A stretch of DNA of 64,000 nt, from assembly GCA_041390465.1 (NCBI GenBank), contig JAWKPW010000012.1, positions 18,445 through 82,444 on the forward strand, in the 5' to 3' direction. Source of the DNA: JAABRU01 sp041390465 (lineage in GTDB: Bacteria; Desulfobacterota; Desulfobacteria; Desulfobacterales; Desulfococcaceae). A program made the translations under genes and the position numbers. Shown one piece after another: positions 1 through 8,836 of this stretch (position 1 is the stretch's first letter; the number at the start of each line of letters is the position of its first letter). The notes beneath the pieces are model-generated. The model did no database searches, was not told the origin of the DNA, and saw nothing but the letters and a program-made list of their open reading frames with translations.

Positions 1-112
1 GACGGCCTTTGTCATCATAACTGTTTATCTGTCCGTCCGGCAGTCTGGAGCCCTCATCTGTATCCAAAGGAGGGGAAGAAGAAACCTGCCCGTGTTTTCC
101 GTTCATCTGCAT
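1..112 (-). CDS. 5' end of an unidentified gene, cut by the window edge
   Basis: An open reading frame starts at the ATG at 112 (minus strand) and runs off the window edge. The start is supported by an AAAAGGAG ribosome binding site ending about 5 bases upstream. The visible product begins MQMNGKHGQVSSSPPLDTD and is polar, with no signal peptide or membrane segment in the first 37 residues. It lies only 11 bases downstream of the lipoprotein gene at 124-738 on the same strand, so the two are probably cotranscribed. The function cannot be judged from this fragment. A second in-frame ATG two codons later is also possible. Confidence 0.5.
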   Translation of the reverse strand, partial: MQMNGKHGQVSSSPPLDTDEGSRLPDGQINSYDDKGR

Positions 113-123
113 CCGGCTCCTTT

Positions 124-738
124 TCAGTTTTTCACTTTCACGCCCCGGACTGTCCGGCTTTCCTCTTCCCTGCAATTTTTTTCAAGCAGATCAATGAGCA
201 GCACAGGATACGCATGTTTCCGGATCTGATGTTCAGCGGTTTCAGCGCTTTTTCCCACATATACGGCAACATCCTGTTTGCTGACCGGAACATCCTGTTT
301 TGTGAGGAAAACTTCAAAAGTCTCACCCCCATATTCCATGCTGTCCGCCCGGAACTCATACAGGTCCCCCTTGGCATCTTTTGCACGGGAAAAGGGAATC
401 GTCCGTTCCAGACCGTCAGGAATGTTTTCAAACCGGATATACAGGGTATCGCCTTCGATTCTGTCCAGTATGCCCGGTGTATACTGCGGAACGGTAATCT
501 CCAGAATTTTCCTGTTTCTTTCAATCCGGATTCTGTGGGTACGGTCTTCAACAATCCTTTCCTCGAATTTCAGATTTCTTCTCAGCCGGACTTCCTGATT
601 GATATAGTACTGAATTTTATTCAGTTTCCCCTCAAACAGGAGTCTGTGTTCAAAGGTGAATGGGGCATAGGAGGGCGTACTGCACGCACAAAGGGATATT
701 GCAGAAAGAAAAAGAAAGGAAAACAGGAACTTTTTCAT
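124..738 (-). CDS. putative lipoprotein of unknown function
   Basis: This encodes 204 residues starting MKKFLFSFLFLSAISLCACS, a lysine-rich start and hydrophobic stretch ending in a lipobox-like LCAC, so it is probably lipidated at the cysteine near residue 19. A GGAGG motif lies 4-5 bases upstream of the ATG at 738 and fixes the start. The mature part is rich in charged residues and beta-prone segments (RLRRNLKFEERIVED, RTHRIRIERNRKILEITVP), but I do not recognise a family. It is the first intact gene downstream of the frame-broken outer-membrane barrel, and a further gene follows after 11 bases. An envelope location is likely; the role is unknown. Confidence 0.7.
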   Translation of the reverse strand: MKKFLFSFLFLSAISLCACSTPSYAPFTFEHRLLFEGKLNKIQYYINQEVRLRRNLKFEERIVEDRTHRIRIERNRKILEITVPQYTPGILDRIEGDTLYIRFENIPDGLERTIPFSRAKDAKGDLYEFRADSMEYGGETFEVFLTKQDVPVSKQDVAVYVGKSAETAEHQIRKHAYPVLLIDLLEKNCREEESRTVRGVKVKN

Positions 739-784
739 GGGACCTCCGCCTGAAATGGGACTGATGCCAAATCGCTGTTGAAGT

Positions 785-908
785 TATACAATATTTTCTG
801 CCGGTTCCTCAGAAAAACCGGATTTTTCCGAAAAATCCGGTTTTTTGGATGCCTGAAAACTTTCGGCTGTGCAGAAAGCACTGCATCAAATCAATGGAGA
901 ATCGGTAT
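785..908. repeat. decayed MITE-like element with central hairpin
   Basis: The right end (891-908, TCAATGGAGAATCGGTAT) matches, with one change, the 18-base terminal repeat of the intact element at 55877-56010. The centre (811-846) is the same hairpin: arms GAAAAACCGGATTTTTC and GAAAAATCCGGTTTTT. The left end is degraded. The hairpin ends in a T-run on the plus strand and its minus copy is also T-rich, so it could act as a bidirectional terminator between the barrel gene and the lipoprotein gene. Confidence 0.6.
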
Positions 909-1042
909 GATTCATCTTCCGGAGTGCCAGAGTGAAACCTGACACGCATCAGCAGGTGTGCAAAATCGCTGTCGGAACTTTGCTCTGCCCTGTACGGAAA
1001 GCGATTTTGCACACCCTGCTAAGGAAAAAATTTCCTCATGGT

Positions 1043-2237
1043 TCAAAAAGTCAGTGTCAGCGCAAGGGATGTGAGAAAAACATCGTCATCATATCCGGAA
1101 TCATTTTCAAATGCAATATATTCCTGTGCGACATCAATTCCCAGATTGCCCATTTTCATGCCAAATCCATAAGTGATCCCGGATACCTCAGGCCAGTCCC
1201 AGCTTTGGCTCTCCGGACGGGTTTCCTGAAAAATATCCTGCCCGGAACGCCATGCTGCTGATACGGGCCTCCTTCATCCCTGATTGCCAGTTCGGTTCCA
1301 AAGGAAAAACTGTCATATTTCAGATCACTGTTCCACTCCTGGGCATTTCCCAGTCGGTGCTGCCGTATTGAATCCCGGTTGTGAGTTCATATTTTTTGGG
1401 AGTTTTTCCATTGAACGTTTTCACAAGCGAAGTCCCGATATCAAAACTGGCCGGTTTTTCATAAAAAAGTTCTGCAATTCCCCTGTCGCTTTCCGAAGTC
1501 ATGGCAGATTTGCCCGCTTCTGTCTGGGATTTGAAACGGTATGTCCCGCCCAGATTCACTTTCAGCTCCCCCGTGTCCACGGCTGTGACCAGCATCCCCA
1601 GCGAGCCGGAAAGCCCGGAATCACTGTCATCTGCGGCCCTGTATCCGTTGGCAAAACCGGACTGATCCCGGTACACGACTTTGGAACTGCCAATGTCAAG
1701 ATTCACCCATTCCACAGTTCCGCCGAATTTGAGTCTGCCCTCAAAAACCGGCAGCGCAACCGCAATGGGAACAGCAAAGATCTGAACGGTTTCGGTCACA
1801 TCTCCCCAGGCCATATCCCTCTGCTTTCCGTCACAGGCCCAGTAATTGATGGTATAAGGTCTGTGATAAAACAGGCCGATGCCGTATTCCTTTTCCTCAT
1901 AATACACACCTGCAAACCAGTTGTTCTCCCCGGAATCCAGTTCCCCGTTTTCTTCCTCAATGGCCGAAGCCTGTGCCCATTCCAGTATTCCGCCAATTTC
2001 CTTTTTTCCGGCCAGCCCGGCAGGATTGTGCCATACAGCGGACGCGTCATCGGAAACTGCGGCAAACGCGCCGGCCATTGCTCTGGCACGGGTTCCGGGA
2101 CTGCTGGAAAACGGGCCTCCGGCAAACCCGGTATCTGCAAAAGCGGAGACAATCATCATCACCGTCAGTGCGAACACCTGCCCCCTGAGACCTGAAACCG
2201 AACACCTGACACCTGACACTGAACACCCGATTTTCAT
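1043..2237 (-). pseudogene. outer-membrane beta-barrel (FadL/PorV-like), two frameshifts
   Basis: The N-terminal part carries a signal peptide and the motif GTRARAMAGAFAAVSDDA followed by SAVWHNPAGLAG, a signature of FadL/OmpP1 and PorV-type barrels. The first frame ends after ...STDWEMPRSGTVI near 1320. The protein resumes one frame over (EWNSDLKYDSFSFGTELAI) and, after a second shift near 1215-1235, resumes again (QETRPESQSWDWPEVSGITY) to finish ...LTSLALTLTF, a typical terminal barrel strand ending in Phe. Both shifts lie at short C or G runs. I place the start at the ATG at 2237, preceded by AAAGGA; an upstream ATG at 2285 overlaps the previous gene. The start region contains a CACCTGACACC-type repeat that adds residues before the signal-peptide core. 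It is either a recent pseudogene or a sequencing error. Confidence 0.72.
2172..2228. repeat. short tandem CACCTGACACC-type repeat
   Basis: Several overlapping copies of a unit like ACACCTGACACCTGACACTG lie across the start of the barrel gene and are translated into its extra N-terminus. The same sequence family recurs at 6598-6621 and 36062-36126, each time at a gene boundary. Confidence 0.6.
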
Positions 2238-2257
2238 ACACGTCCATCCTTTCCCGA

Positions 2258-5200
2258 TCATTTCCACAGAATATCCATAAAACATCCGCCGCCTGACCCG
2301 ATGTCTGAAACGGCTTCCACAACCTTTTCTCCCTCATTGCGATCTTCCCCGATGGTTGATTCTGACTGTGATTCAAACAGCGCAAAATCCGTGAGATGCT
2401 TTGTTGCAAAAACCACGATCTTTTCACCGGCTGTCATAACAGAAATGCCGTCTGCAAGCCAGAAACCGGAAGATTCGTTGAAATACATGGGCGCACGCCG
2501 GGAGGAATCTGCAACCGGTATGGCAATTTCCGCAGAATTTGCCAGATTCCGCAGGGTCAGCACAGCCTGACTGTCATCTGTCATTTCCGCAGACACCAGC
2601 ACACCGTGCCCCTTTGTAATGGCATTGACCAGAAAACCTGCTGTGAGATTTTTCACTCCGGTCTTCTGCCGTATTTCCGCGATCAGCGCCTCTGATACCG
2701 CAAGCCGGGCATCTGCTGCCCTGTTTCCGCCGAGATATACAGACGCAGGGGGAGAGGTGTCAACAGTCTGTATATATATTTTTACATATTCATAACTGTC
2801 TGCGGCAAGAGAGGTTTTCAGATCAAGGGCTTTGCGGAAGGTTTTCCGTGCAGTCTCATCAATAAGCCCGATCTCTCCGGCTGACAGGCTGTCCGTGCCC
2901 TGCTGCCGGAGCAGTTCTCCCATCGTTTCCACCATCTTGAACACCTGGGGTTCTGTCATTTCCGGGATATCTGCAATTGTGTTGAGAATATTCAGCATCC
3001 GGCTGCTCTGTTCCGCAGTCAGTTTGCTGCCTTCCGCTGCACTTTCAGCAATCAGATTATCCGCTGCGCCCAGCAGCCAGTTGGCTTCCTCCTGCGTCAA
3101 ATCACCGGCTTTCAGCACTTCCTCCATTGCCTTCAGCACCGTATTCTGCTGATCCGCGCTCAGGTTCAACTGTGAAAGTTCTGAAACAGCCGCAATGGTT
3201 TCCTCTTTGTCAAAACCGGAGGCTGCGGCATCCGCGCCTGCCAGGCTGTCAAGCATTGACAACTGTTCCGGAGTTGGGACTTCCCGCCGCTCATCATCGA
3301 CCTGTGCAAATCCTTCTGCAATCGCGAGCTGAACCCTGTCCGATCCCGGAAGACTGCCCAGTTCATCGCTGACACGGACCACTGCGGTATACATTCCGGA
3401 CTGTTCCGGTGTCCAACTGAAGATCTGGCCCTGGCCGGATTTGATCACGTTGGCGTTTTTATCCAGAATTGTCCATTCATAAATGATAGTGTCGCTCCCT
3501 TCTGCCAGAGCTGTCAGAAAAAGGGGCGTGCCGGGTTCACCGGTCTGATCCTCTCCCGCGTTTACAGACAGTTCATTGGGGAAAATGACCGTAACCGCAA
3601 AATTCTGATCGGAAAACGCGGCCAGTGCATCTGTGACGCGCAGGCTGACGTTATGCTGCCCCATATCTTTTTCCGCAGGGATTCCGGAAAGAAGGCCGGT
3701 TCCATCCCTGTTATCTGCAAGGCTCTGCCATGGGGCCTTTGTTTCCGCTGTGATGGCGAGAAAGGCCCCTGCATGATCCGTATCCGGATCTTGGACTTCA
3801 ATTTCATAACTGTATTCATTTCCGACCATTGCCTCAATATCCTGGGTGCTGACAAAAAACGGAGTTTCATTCTCTGCGCGCACACCAAGACTGATTCGGA
3901 CTTCCCCAGAAGAATCCAGAGGCAGGAACAGGAGATCCTCTTCGCTCAGATCCTCTCTTTTCTGCAAATCATCTTTTGCCCTGCAGGAAAAACTGACCGC
4001 ATAATCCGCACTGCGGTTTGCCGGTTCATAAAACAGCCGGTTTTCCGGATCAGAGACAAAAATATCGGTATTGCTGTCCACCAGTTGGATTTCATAATCT
4101 TTGCTTCCGTCTTTGACCTGATACAGCTTCCCGTATTCCGGCAGAGATGTAATTTTGTAAAGCACCTCATCCCCGTCCGGATCGGTTCCGGTGAACAGAT
4201 CATTGAGACTGAAAACAATGCCGGTTTTCTCATCCGTGCCATCCAGCAGCAGGGAATCGGCATCCAGCACCGGCGGATTGTTCCGGAACTCATATGCGCC
4301 CATGTCCGCGCGCACAGCATTGAAAGGTCTTGCAATCCCGGCAATATCCGCATAGGGTACGCCGCTCATATCCGGATCACCGGTATTGATGCACGGGGAT
4401 TTTGCTTTCACTGTCCAGGTTCCGCTGCCCTCTGCCCCTGCCGCGGCTGCCGGGAGGAAAAACAGGGGATCTGCCTCTGTGCAGTTTTCATACACTCCGC
4501 CAAATGCAGCTCCGCCCATGGCTGCTGTGCCGCCCTGCACATTGCAGTAACGGAAGGAAGGCGCTGATCCACTGTCACTGATCCATATCTGCTGAGGATT
4601 TCCGCTGTCTTTGCCTTTTTCATCCGCAATATGGTTTGCATGCACAATCGTGTTTCTCAGCGCGGGAGAGGACGTCTGACAGAAGATTCCAGGGCCTTTG
4701 AGCGAAAGATTGGCTGCAACGGTGCAGTTGGTTACAGTGGGACCGGCATTGAGCAGATACAGACCGCCGCCGTCCACTGTTCCGTTGTTGTTTGCTATAA
4801 TCAGGTTTGCCAGTTCCGGGCTTCCGTCTTCAATGTACAGGCCCCCGCCGTCATGCGCCATGTTCTGCATGATGACATTGTCCTGCATTTTTGCATTGCA
4901 GTTTTCCAGATAAAGCCCGCCTCCCTTCCTGCATTCGGTATTGCCGGTAATGGTGTTTCCGGTCAGGATCGGGCTTCCGCCTTTGCAATAAACGCCCCCG
5001 CCTTTTTCACAGAATTTGTTGCTGGAAACTGTGTTTCCAGTGAGAGTGGGACTGGCATTGACCAGATAGATGCCCGCGCCGTAAACCGCCTCATTCTTGC
5101 TGATGCTGCAGTTTTCCATAAGCAAATCCGAATAATTCACCACACTGACCGCGCCGGACACTATTCCTTTTACCCCTTCAATCTGACAGTATTTCATCAC

Positions 5201-6571
5201 TGAGGGTTTCTGTGCTCCGTTAAAAAGAATACCGCCCCATTCGGTTCCCTTGAATGCGATTTTTTTGTCACTCTTTCCTTCGGCCAGCAGAGCTCCCTGG
5301 ATGACAAGTTTCATATTGTCCTGAAATTCCAGCAGGGTTCCTGCCGGAATCACCAGTGTGGCATTTTCCAGAACCGTCAGGATATTCATGCCGCCGCCGG
5401 ATGTGATGACCACCTTTTCACTGTCCCAGGTGGTATCTGCTGCAATTTGATTTTTAAGAGCAGCAGCATTGATTTCCATGACTTCCGGCGGAATGACCGT
5501 AATGGTGAATTTCTGATCCTTTTCCGCATCAAAAAGCCCCCCGTTGTCTGTCACCCGCAGCACAACAGTGTGCATACCGGTATTGGCTGCGCCCGGAGTG
5601 CCGGAAAGCACTGTGTTTCCATCTTCATCTTTCTGCAGACTGAGCCAGTCCGGTTTTTTCACTGCACTGATGATCAGGGTTTCCGGCGGATCATTGGTAT
5701 CCGGATCGGCTGCCGTAATCACATAAGTGTACAGGGCTTCAGAAGATACGGTTGCAGGCGGGGAACTGGCAATCACAGGGACTTCATTCACCGCAGACAC
5801 GCGTATGGTGACGAATTCCGTATTGGGGGAATCCTCTTTTCCGTCATTGACTTTCGCTGAAAGTTCGGCAGTGTAATCCGAGTCCCGGTTTACCGGTTCA
5901 TAAATCAGACGCCGCTCCGCATTTTCCACCTCCGGCACTTTTTTTGTGATTTCATCGCCTTTTTTCCCTCCCTCTTCATATTGATACAGTTTCCCGAATT
6001 CAGGAAAGGTGATGATCCGGTAAGTGAGCACATCATCCGCATTCGGATCCGTTCCCAGGGTAAGCTGGATCGGGACCAGGGTTTTCTCGCTTCCGGTTTT
6101 TGACTGACGAATGTCTTTCGCGGGATCAGTTCCAATCACAGGCGGTTCATTTATATCATATTTCACTGTGATGATCACCGTCTCGGAATCAGGCGAATCC
6201 TCAACACCGTCATTGACTTTGGCTGCAAAACGATCCGCATAATCCGCATCAAGCAGGCCCGGCTCATAGATCAGGCGTCTTTCCGTGTCTGTCAGTTCCG
6301 TGCCGGTCATGGTGATTTCCTCTCCTTTGTTCTCCGCAAAGGCAGGATCAAACTGATACAGTCTGCCAAATGCGGGAAGGGAGGTGATTTTGTACACCAG
6401 AGGCCCCGCGCCTCCCTGACCAAGACTCAACTGCACAGTCAGGATATCTGTGATCGGTGTTTCCAGTTTCTGCTCTGTCTGCCCCACACTGGGCGCAGCA
6501 AACGCGGCCGGACACAGGCAAAGCACGGACAGCAGAATTGCCAGACATCCGATAAAATTTATTTTTTTCAT
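2258..6571 (-). CDS. secreted multidomain protein: cadherin-like, beta-helix, PKD-like
   Basis: This encodes 1437 residues with a clear Sec signal (MKKINFIGCLAILLSVLCLC, then PAAFA). Residues about 40-260 hold two related cadherin-like repeats, each containing a YKITSLPAFGRLYQ-type strand, an RRLIYEP motif and a KVNDGVEDSP-type end. A putative Ig/cadherin domain follows (...DPDTNDPPETL...), then a right-handed beta-helix at about 380-690 with repeated GGGVYCKGG/GGGLYLEN turns, a third copy of the cadherin-like repeat, another Ig-like domain and a PKD-like domain. The C-terminus ends GSGGGCFMDILWK, resembling the start of a GGCF-type C-terminal sorting tail but short. A GGAG site lies about 8 bases before the ATG. 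The stop overlaps an in-frame upstream ATG of the barrel gene, so the two are probably linked. It is likely a cell-surface or secreted adhesin-like protein; the substrate is unknown. Confidence 0.78.
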   Translation of the reverse strand: MKKINFIGCLAILLSVLCLCPAAFAAPSVGQTEQKLETPITDILTVQLSLGQGGAGPLVYKITSLPAFGRLYQFDPAFAENKGEEITMTGTELTDTERRLIYEPGLLDADYADRFAAKVNDGVEDSPDSETVIITVKYDINEPPVIGTDPAKDIRQSKTGSEKTLVPIQLTLGTDPNADDVLTYRIITFPEFGKLYQYEEGGKKGDEITKKVPEVENAERRLIYEPVNRDSDYTAELSAKVNDGKEDSPNTEFVTIRVSAVNEVPVIASSPPATVSSEALYTYVITAADPDTNDPPETLIISAVKKPDWLSLQKDEDGNTVLSGTPGAANTGMHTVVLRVTDNGGLFDAEKDQKFTITVIPPEVMEINAAALKNQIAADTTWDSEKVVITSGGGMNILTVLENATLVIPAGTLLEFQDNMKLVIQGALLAEGKSDKKIAFKGTEWGGILFNGAQKPSVMKYCQIEGVKGIVSGAVSVVNYSDLLMENCSISKNEAVYGAGIYLVNASPTLTGNTVSSNKFCEKGGGVYCKGGSPILTGNTITGNTECRKGGGLYLENCNAKMQDNVIMQNMAHDGGGLYIEDGSPELANLIIANNNGTVDGGGLYLLNAGPTVTNCTVAANLSLKGPGIFCQTSSPALRNTIVHANHIADEKGKDSGNPQQIWISDSGSAPSFRYCNVQGGTAAMGGAAFGGVYENCTEADPLFFLPAAAAGAEGSGTWTVKAKSPCINTGDPDMSGVPYADIAGIARPFNAVRADMGAYEFRNNPPVLDADSLLLDGTDEKTGIVFSLNDLFTGTDPDGDEVLYKITSLPEYGKLYQVKDGSKDYEIQLVDSNTDIFVSDPENRLFYEPANRSADYAVSFSCRAKDDLQKREDLSEEDLLFLPLDSSGEVRISLGVRAENETPFFVSTQDIEAMVGNEYSYEIEVQDPDTDHAGAFLAITAETKAPWQSLADNRDGTGLLSGIPAEKDMGQHNVSLRVTDALAAFSDQNFAVTVIFPNELSVNAGEDQTGEPGTPLFLTALAEGSDTIIYEWTILDKNANVIKSGQGQIFSWTPEQSGMYTAVVRVSDELGSLPGSDRVQLAIAEGFAQVDDERREVPTPEQLSMLDSLAGADAAASGFDKEETIAAVSELSQLNLSADQQNTVLKAMEEVLKAGDLTQEEANWLLGAADNLIAESAAEGSKLTAEQSSRMLNILNTIADIPEMTEPQVFKMVETMGELLRQQGTDSLSAGEIGLIDETARKTFRKALDLKTSLAADSYEYVKIYIQTVDTSPPASVYLGGNRAADARLAVSEALIAEIRQKTGVKNLTAGFLVNAITKGHGVLVSAEMTDDSQAVLTLRNLANSAEIAIPVADSSRRAPMYFNESSGFWLADGISVMTAGEKIVVFATKHLTDFALFESQSESTIGEDRNEGEKVVEAVSDIGSGGGCFMDILWK

Positions 6572-6597
6572 GCAATATCTCCGTTTTTTTATGTTGC

Positions 6598-6621
6598 TTC
6601 AGGTGTCAGGTGTTCAGTGTA
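6598..6621. repeat. CACCTGACACC-type repeat (reverse orientation)
   Basis: TTCAGGTGTCAGGTGTTCAG lies just upstream of the secreted cadherin/beta-helix gene. It is the reverse complement of the repeat unit seen at 2172-2228 and 36062-36126. The rest of the 160-base gap up to vgrG shows no gene. Confidence 0.55.
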
Positions 6622-6730
6622 CAATAGCATATCCAAAGGGCTTAGCTGGGCGTTCACGCGAGAAAATTGGAAACCTTCCTGTTTTTTTTGTACTCTGTTG
6701 CAATACAGAGCATAGCAGCTTACCTGTTTC

Positions 6731-8809
6731 TCAGTTGATCTTCACCAGCCCGCCTTTTACAATAAGCATCCCCCCGCCGTCAACGGTCTGCATGGCACTG
6801 GCCTTGTTGTTCATCACGCCTCCGGCCTTGTTGTCCAGATTCGCGCTGGCATCATTGACTATGAACGTACCCTTGTTTTCAAAATTCAGCCCAGCCTTGT
6901 TGTTCATATTCATTCCGGCTTCATTTTTCATATCCATTCCGGCTTTGCCGGTCATGTTCATCCCGGCTTCGATCTTGACATCCTTTGCGGACTTGATGGT
7001 GATGGCTCCCTTGACATCAATGGTCAGATCCCCGTCCACCTTGAGGGTGAAACTGCCTTTGACGGTCTGCACAAAATCCGCCTCATTGGTATGGCTTTCC
7101 TTGTCTGTAACCGTGAGATCCCTGGTTCCCTTGACCGAATGGGTTTCATTGCCCTTGCTCACCTGAACCGTCCGGTTTCCCTCTTTCACAGTCAGACTTT
7201 CATTGCCTTTGGAGATTTCGGTTGTCCGGTTCCCTTTTTCAACGGTGAGGGTCTCATGCTCCTCTTTGATGGTCGTTGTCCGGTTTTTGGTAATGGTGAT
7301 AGTCTGATTGTTCAGCACCTCCACATTCATATCCTTCTGCGCATGAACATAAATTTCTTCCGAATCCTTTTTGTCCTCAAAGCGGAGTTCATTGAAACCG
7401 CCCCCGCCTTTGGAGGAATTGGTTTTGATGGTGCTTTTGGTTTTCTCATCCGGCTGGGTGTAGGGAACCGTCTGGGTGGCATTGTACAGTGTGCCGATGA
7501 CCAAGGGCTGATCCGGATCTCCCTCCAGGAAACTGATGATGACTTCCGCTCCCACGCGGGGAACAAAAAAGGAACCCCAGCTTTTTCCGGCCCATACCTG
7601 TGCCACCCGCACCCAGCAGGAGCTTTTTTCATCCTTTTTGCCATCCAGATCCCAGTGAAACTGCACCATAATCCGGCCATATTCATCTGTCCAGATTTCC
7701 TCACCGGATTTGCCCACAACAGTGGCGGTCTGGGTTCCGTAAATTCTGGCTTTTTCACTTACCCGCGGAGGACGGAACACCACAGATTCCGGAAATGCCT
7801 CAAATTTGTTTTTATACAGCCTGTCCGTGGCATCTATGCTGAGTTTCTGCAGAATATAAGTGGCATTGCAGTCTTCCCGGTAATGTTCGGCAAGGGTGAA
7901 TTTGTATCCGGTGACAAATCCCCGGCAAAAACTTTCACCGCTGAGCCTTTTTCCCGGAACCTCCAGTTCCTCAATGCGGAGATTGACCACTGTTTCCCCT
8001 TCATCTGTCTTGGAAAAACCGCCCGGATATTCATACACCTCCAGTTTGCCATCGGTCTTGCCGCTGACTTTGGTAAGCAGGTCAGTCTCCGGTGTTTCAA
8101 AATTATAGTCTTTGGCTGCATATTTGTTGCTTACCAGTTCCTGTTCCAAACCGCATTTTGTCGCGAGATCATCCTGCTTCGGGTCCACGTCCCGCAGCCG
8201 GACAGAGGCAAACCCCTTGCAGGCTTCGCAGGTGCTGCTGCTGTCTGCAAGAATCAGGGTGTGTTTTTCTTTGGTATGCTCAAAAAACCAAAAAATGCCA
8301 TCCTCCTCCATCAGCCGGGAGATGAAATTGAAGTCAGTTTCACCATACTGCACGCAGTATTCCCTGGGCGTGTATGTCCCGGAGGTCTTGTCCTGAAAAT
8401 CCGCAAACCCCAGTTCATTAAAAACTTCGGTAATGATTTCCGTTGTTTTTTTGTTCTGGAAAATCCGGCAGTCTTTGGACAGGGTGAGCTGCCAGAGCCA
8501 GGGACGGAGTTCCGCATAATAGGTCACCACTTCCCCGTCTGTTCCGGCCTGAATGAAACGGGTGACAGTGCCGTTGACAAAACGGGTGTTTTCCCCGTCC
8601 ATGCACTCCATATGAACCACAGCGGGCTGTCCCATGATTTGGGAGAAATCCACCTTGTCATCATGGCTTTTCAGGGTGACTTTGTAAAAGAACAGGCCGG
8701 ATATCTGTTCATGCCCTTTCACTTTGTCCAGATGGAATTTGCGGGCCGCGCCATCCAGCGGGGTGGTGATGTAAAACCATACATTGGTCGCATTGTATTC
8801 TTTGCTCAT
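6731..8809 (-). CDS. vgrG: type VI secretion spike protein VgrG (TssI)
   Basis: The 692-residue product has VgrG architecture. A gp27-like base includes the hallmark CVQYGETDFNFISRLMEEDG at about 152-171. A gp5 OB-fold at about 350-450 contains TDEYGRIMVQFHWD, WVRVAQ, PRVGAEVIISFLEGDPDQP and VIGTLYN. A long repetitive beta-helical needle follows, with repeats such as KGNRTTEISKGNESLTVKEG and then a run of AGMNMTGKAGMDMKNEAG units. No separate enzymatic C-terminal domain is evident, so it is probably a structural spike with cargo bound non-covalently. It lies 27 bases downstream of clpV on the same strand. The rest of the T6SS (sheath, baseplate, membrane complex) is not in the window. Confidence 0.95.
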   Translation of the reverse strand: MSKEYNATNVWFYITTPLDGAARKFHLDKVKGHEQISGLFFYKVTLKSHDDKVDFSQIMGQPAVVHMECMDGENTRFVNGTVTRFIQAGTDGEVVTYYAELRPWLWQLTLSKDCRIFQNKKTTEIITEVFNELGFADFQDKTSGTYTPREYCVQYGETDFNFISRLMEEDGIFWFFEHTKEKHTLILADSSSTCEACKGFASVRLRDVDPKQDDLATKCGLEQELVSNKYAAKDYNFETPETDLLTKVSGKTDGKLEVYEYPGGFSKTDEGETVVNLRIEELEVPGKRLSGESFCRGFVTGYKFTLAEHYREDCNATYILQKLSIDATDRLYKNKFEAFPESVVFRPPRVSEKARIYGTQTATVVGKSGEEIWTDEYGRIMVQFHWDLDGKKDEKSSCWVRVAQVWAGKSWGSFFVPRVGAEVIISFLEGDPDQPLVIGTLYNATQTVPYTQPDEKTKSTIKTNSSKGGGGFNELRFEDKKDSEEIYVHAQKDMNVEVLNNQTITITKNRTTTIKEEHETLTVEKGNRTTEISKGNESLTVKEGNRTVQVSKGNETHSVKGTRDLTVTDKESHTNEADFVQTVKGSFTLKVDGDLTIDVKGAITIKSAKDVKIEAGMNMTGKAGMDMKNEAGMNMNNKAGLNFENKGTFIVNDASANLDNKAGGVMNNKASAMQTVDGGGMLIVKGGLVKIN

Positions 8810-8836
8810 TGTGCCATCCTGATTTTCCTGCTCCCT

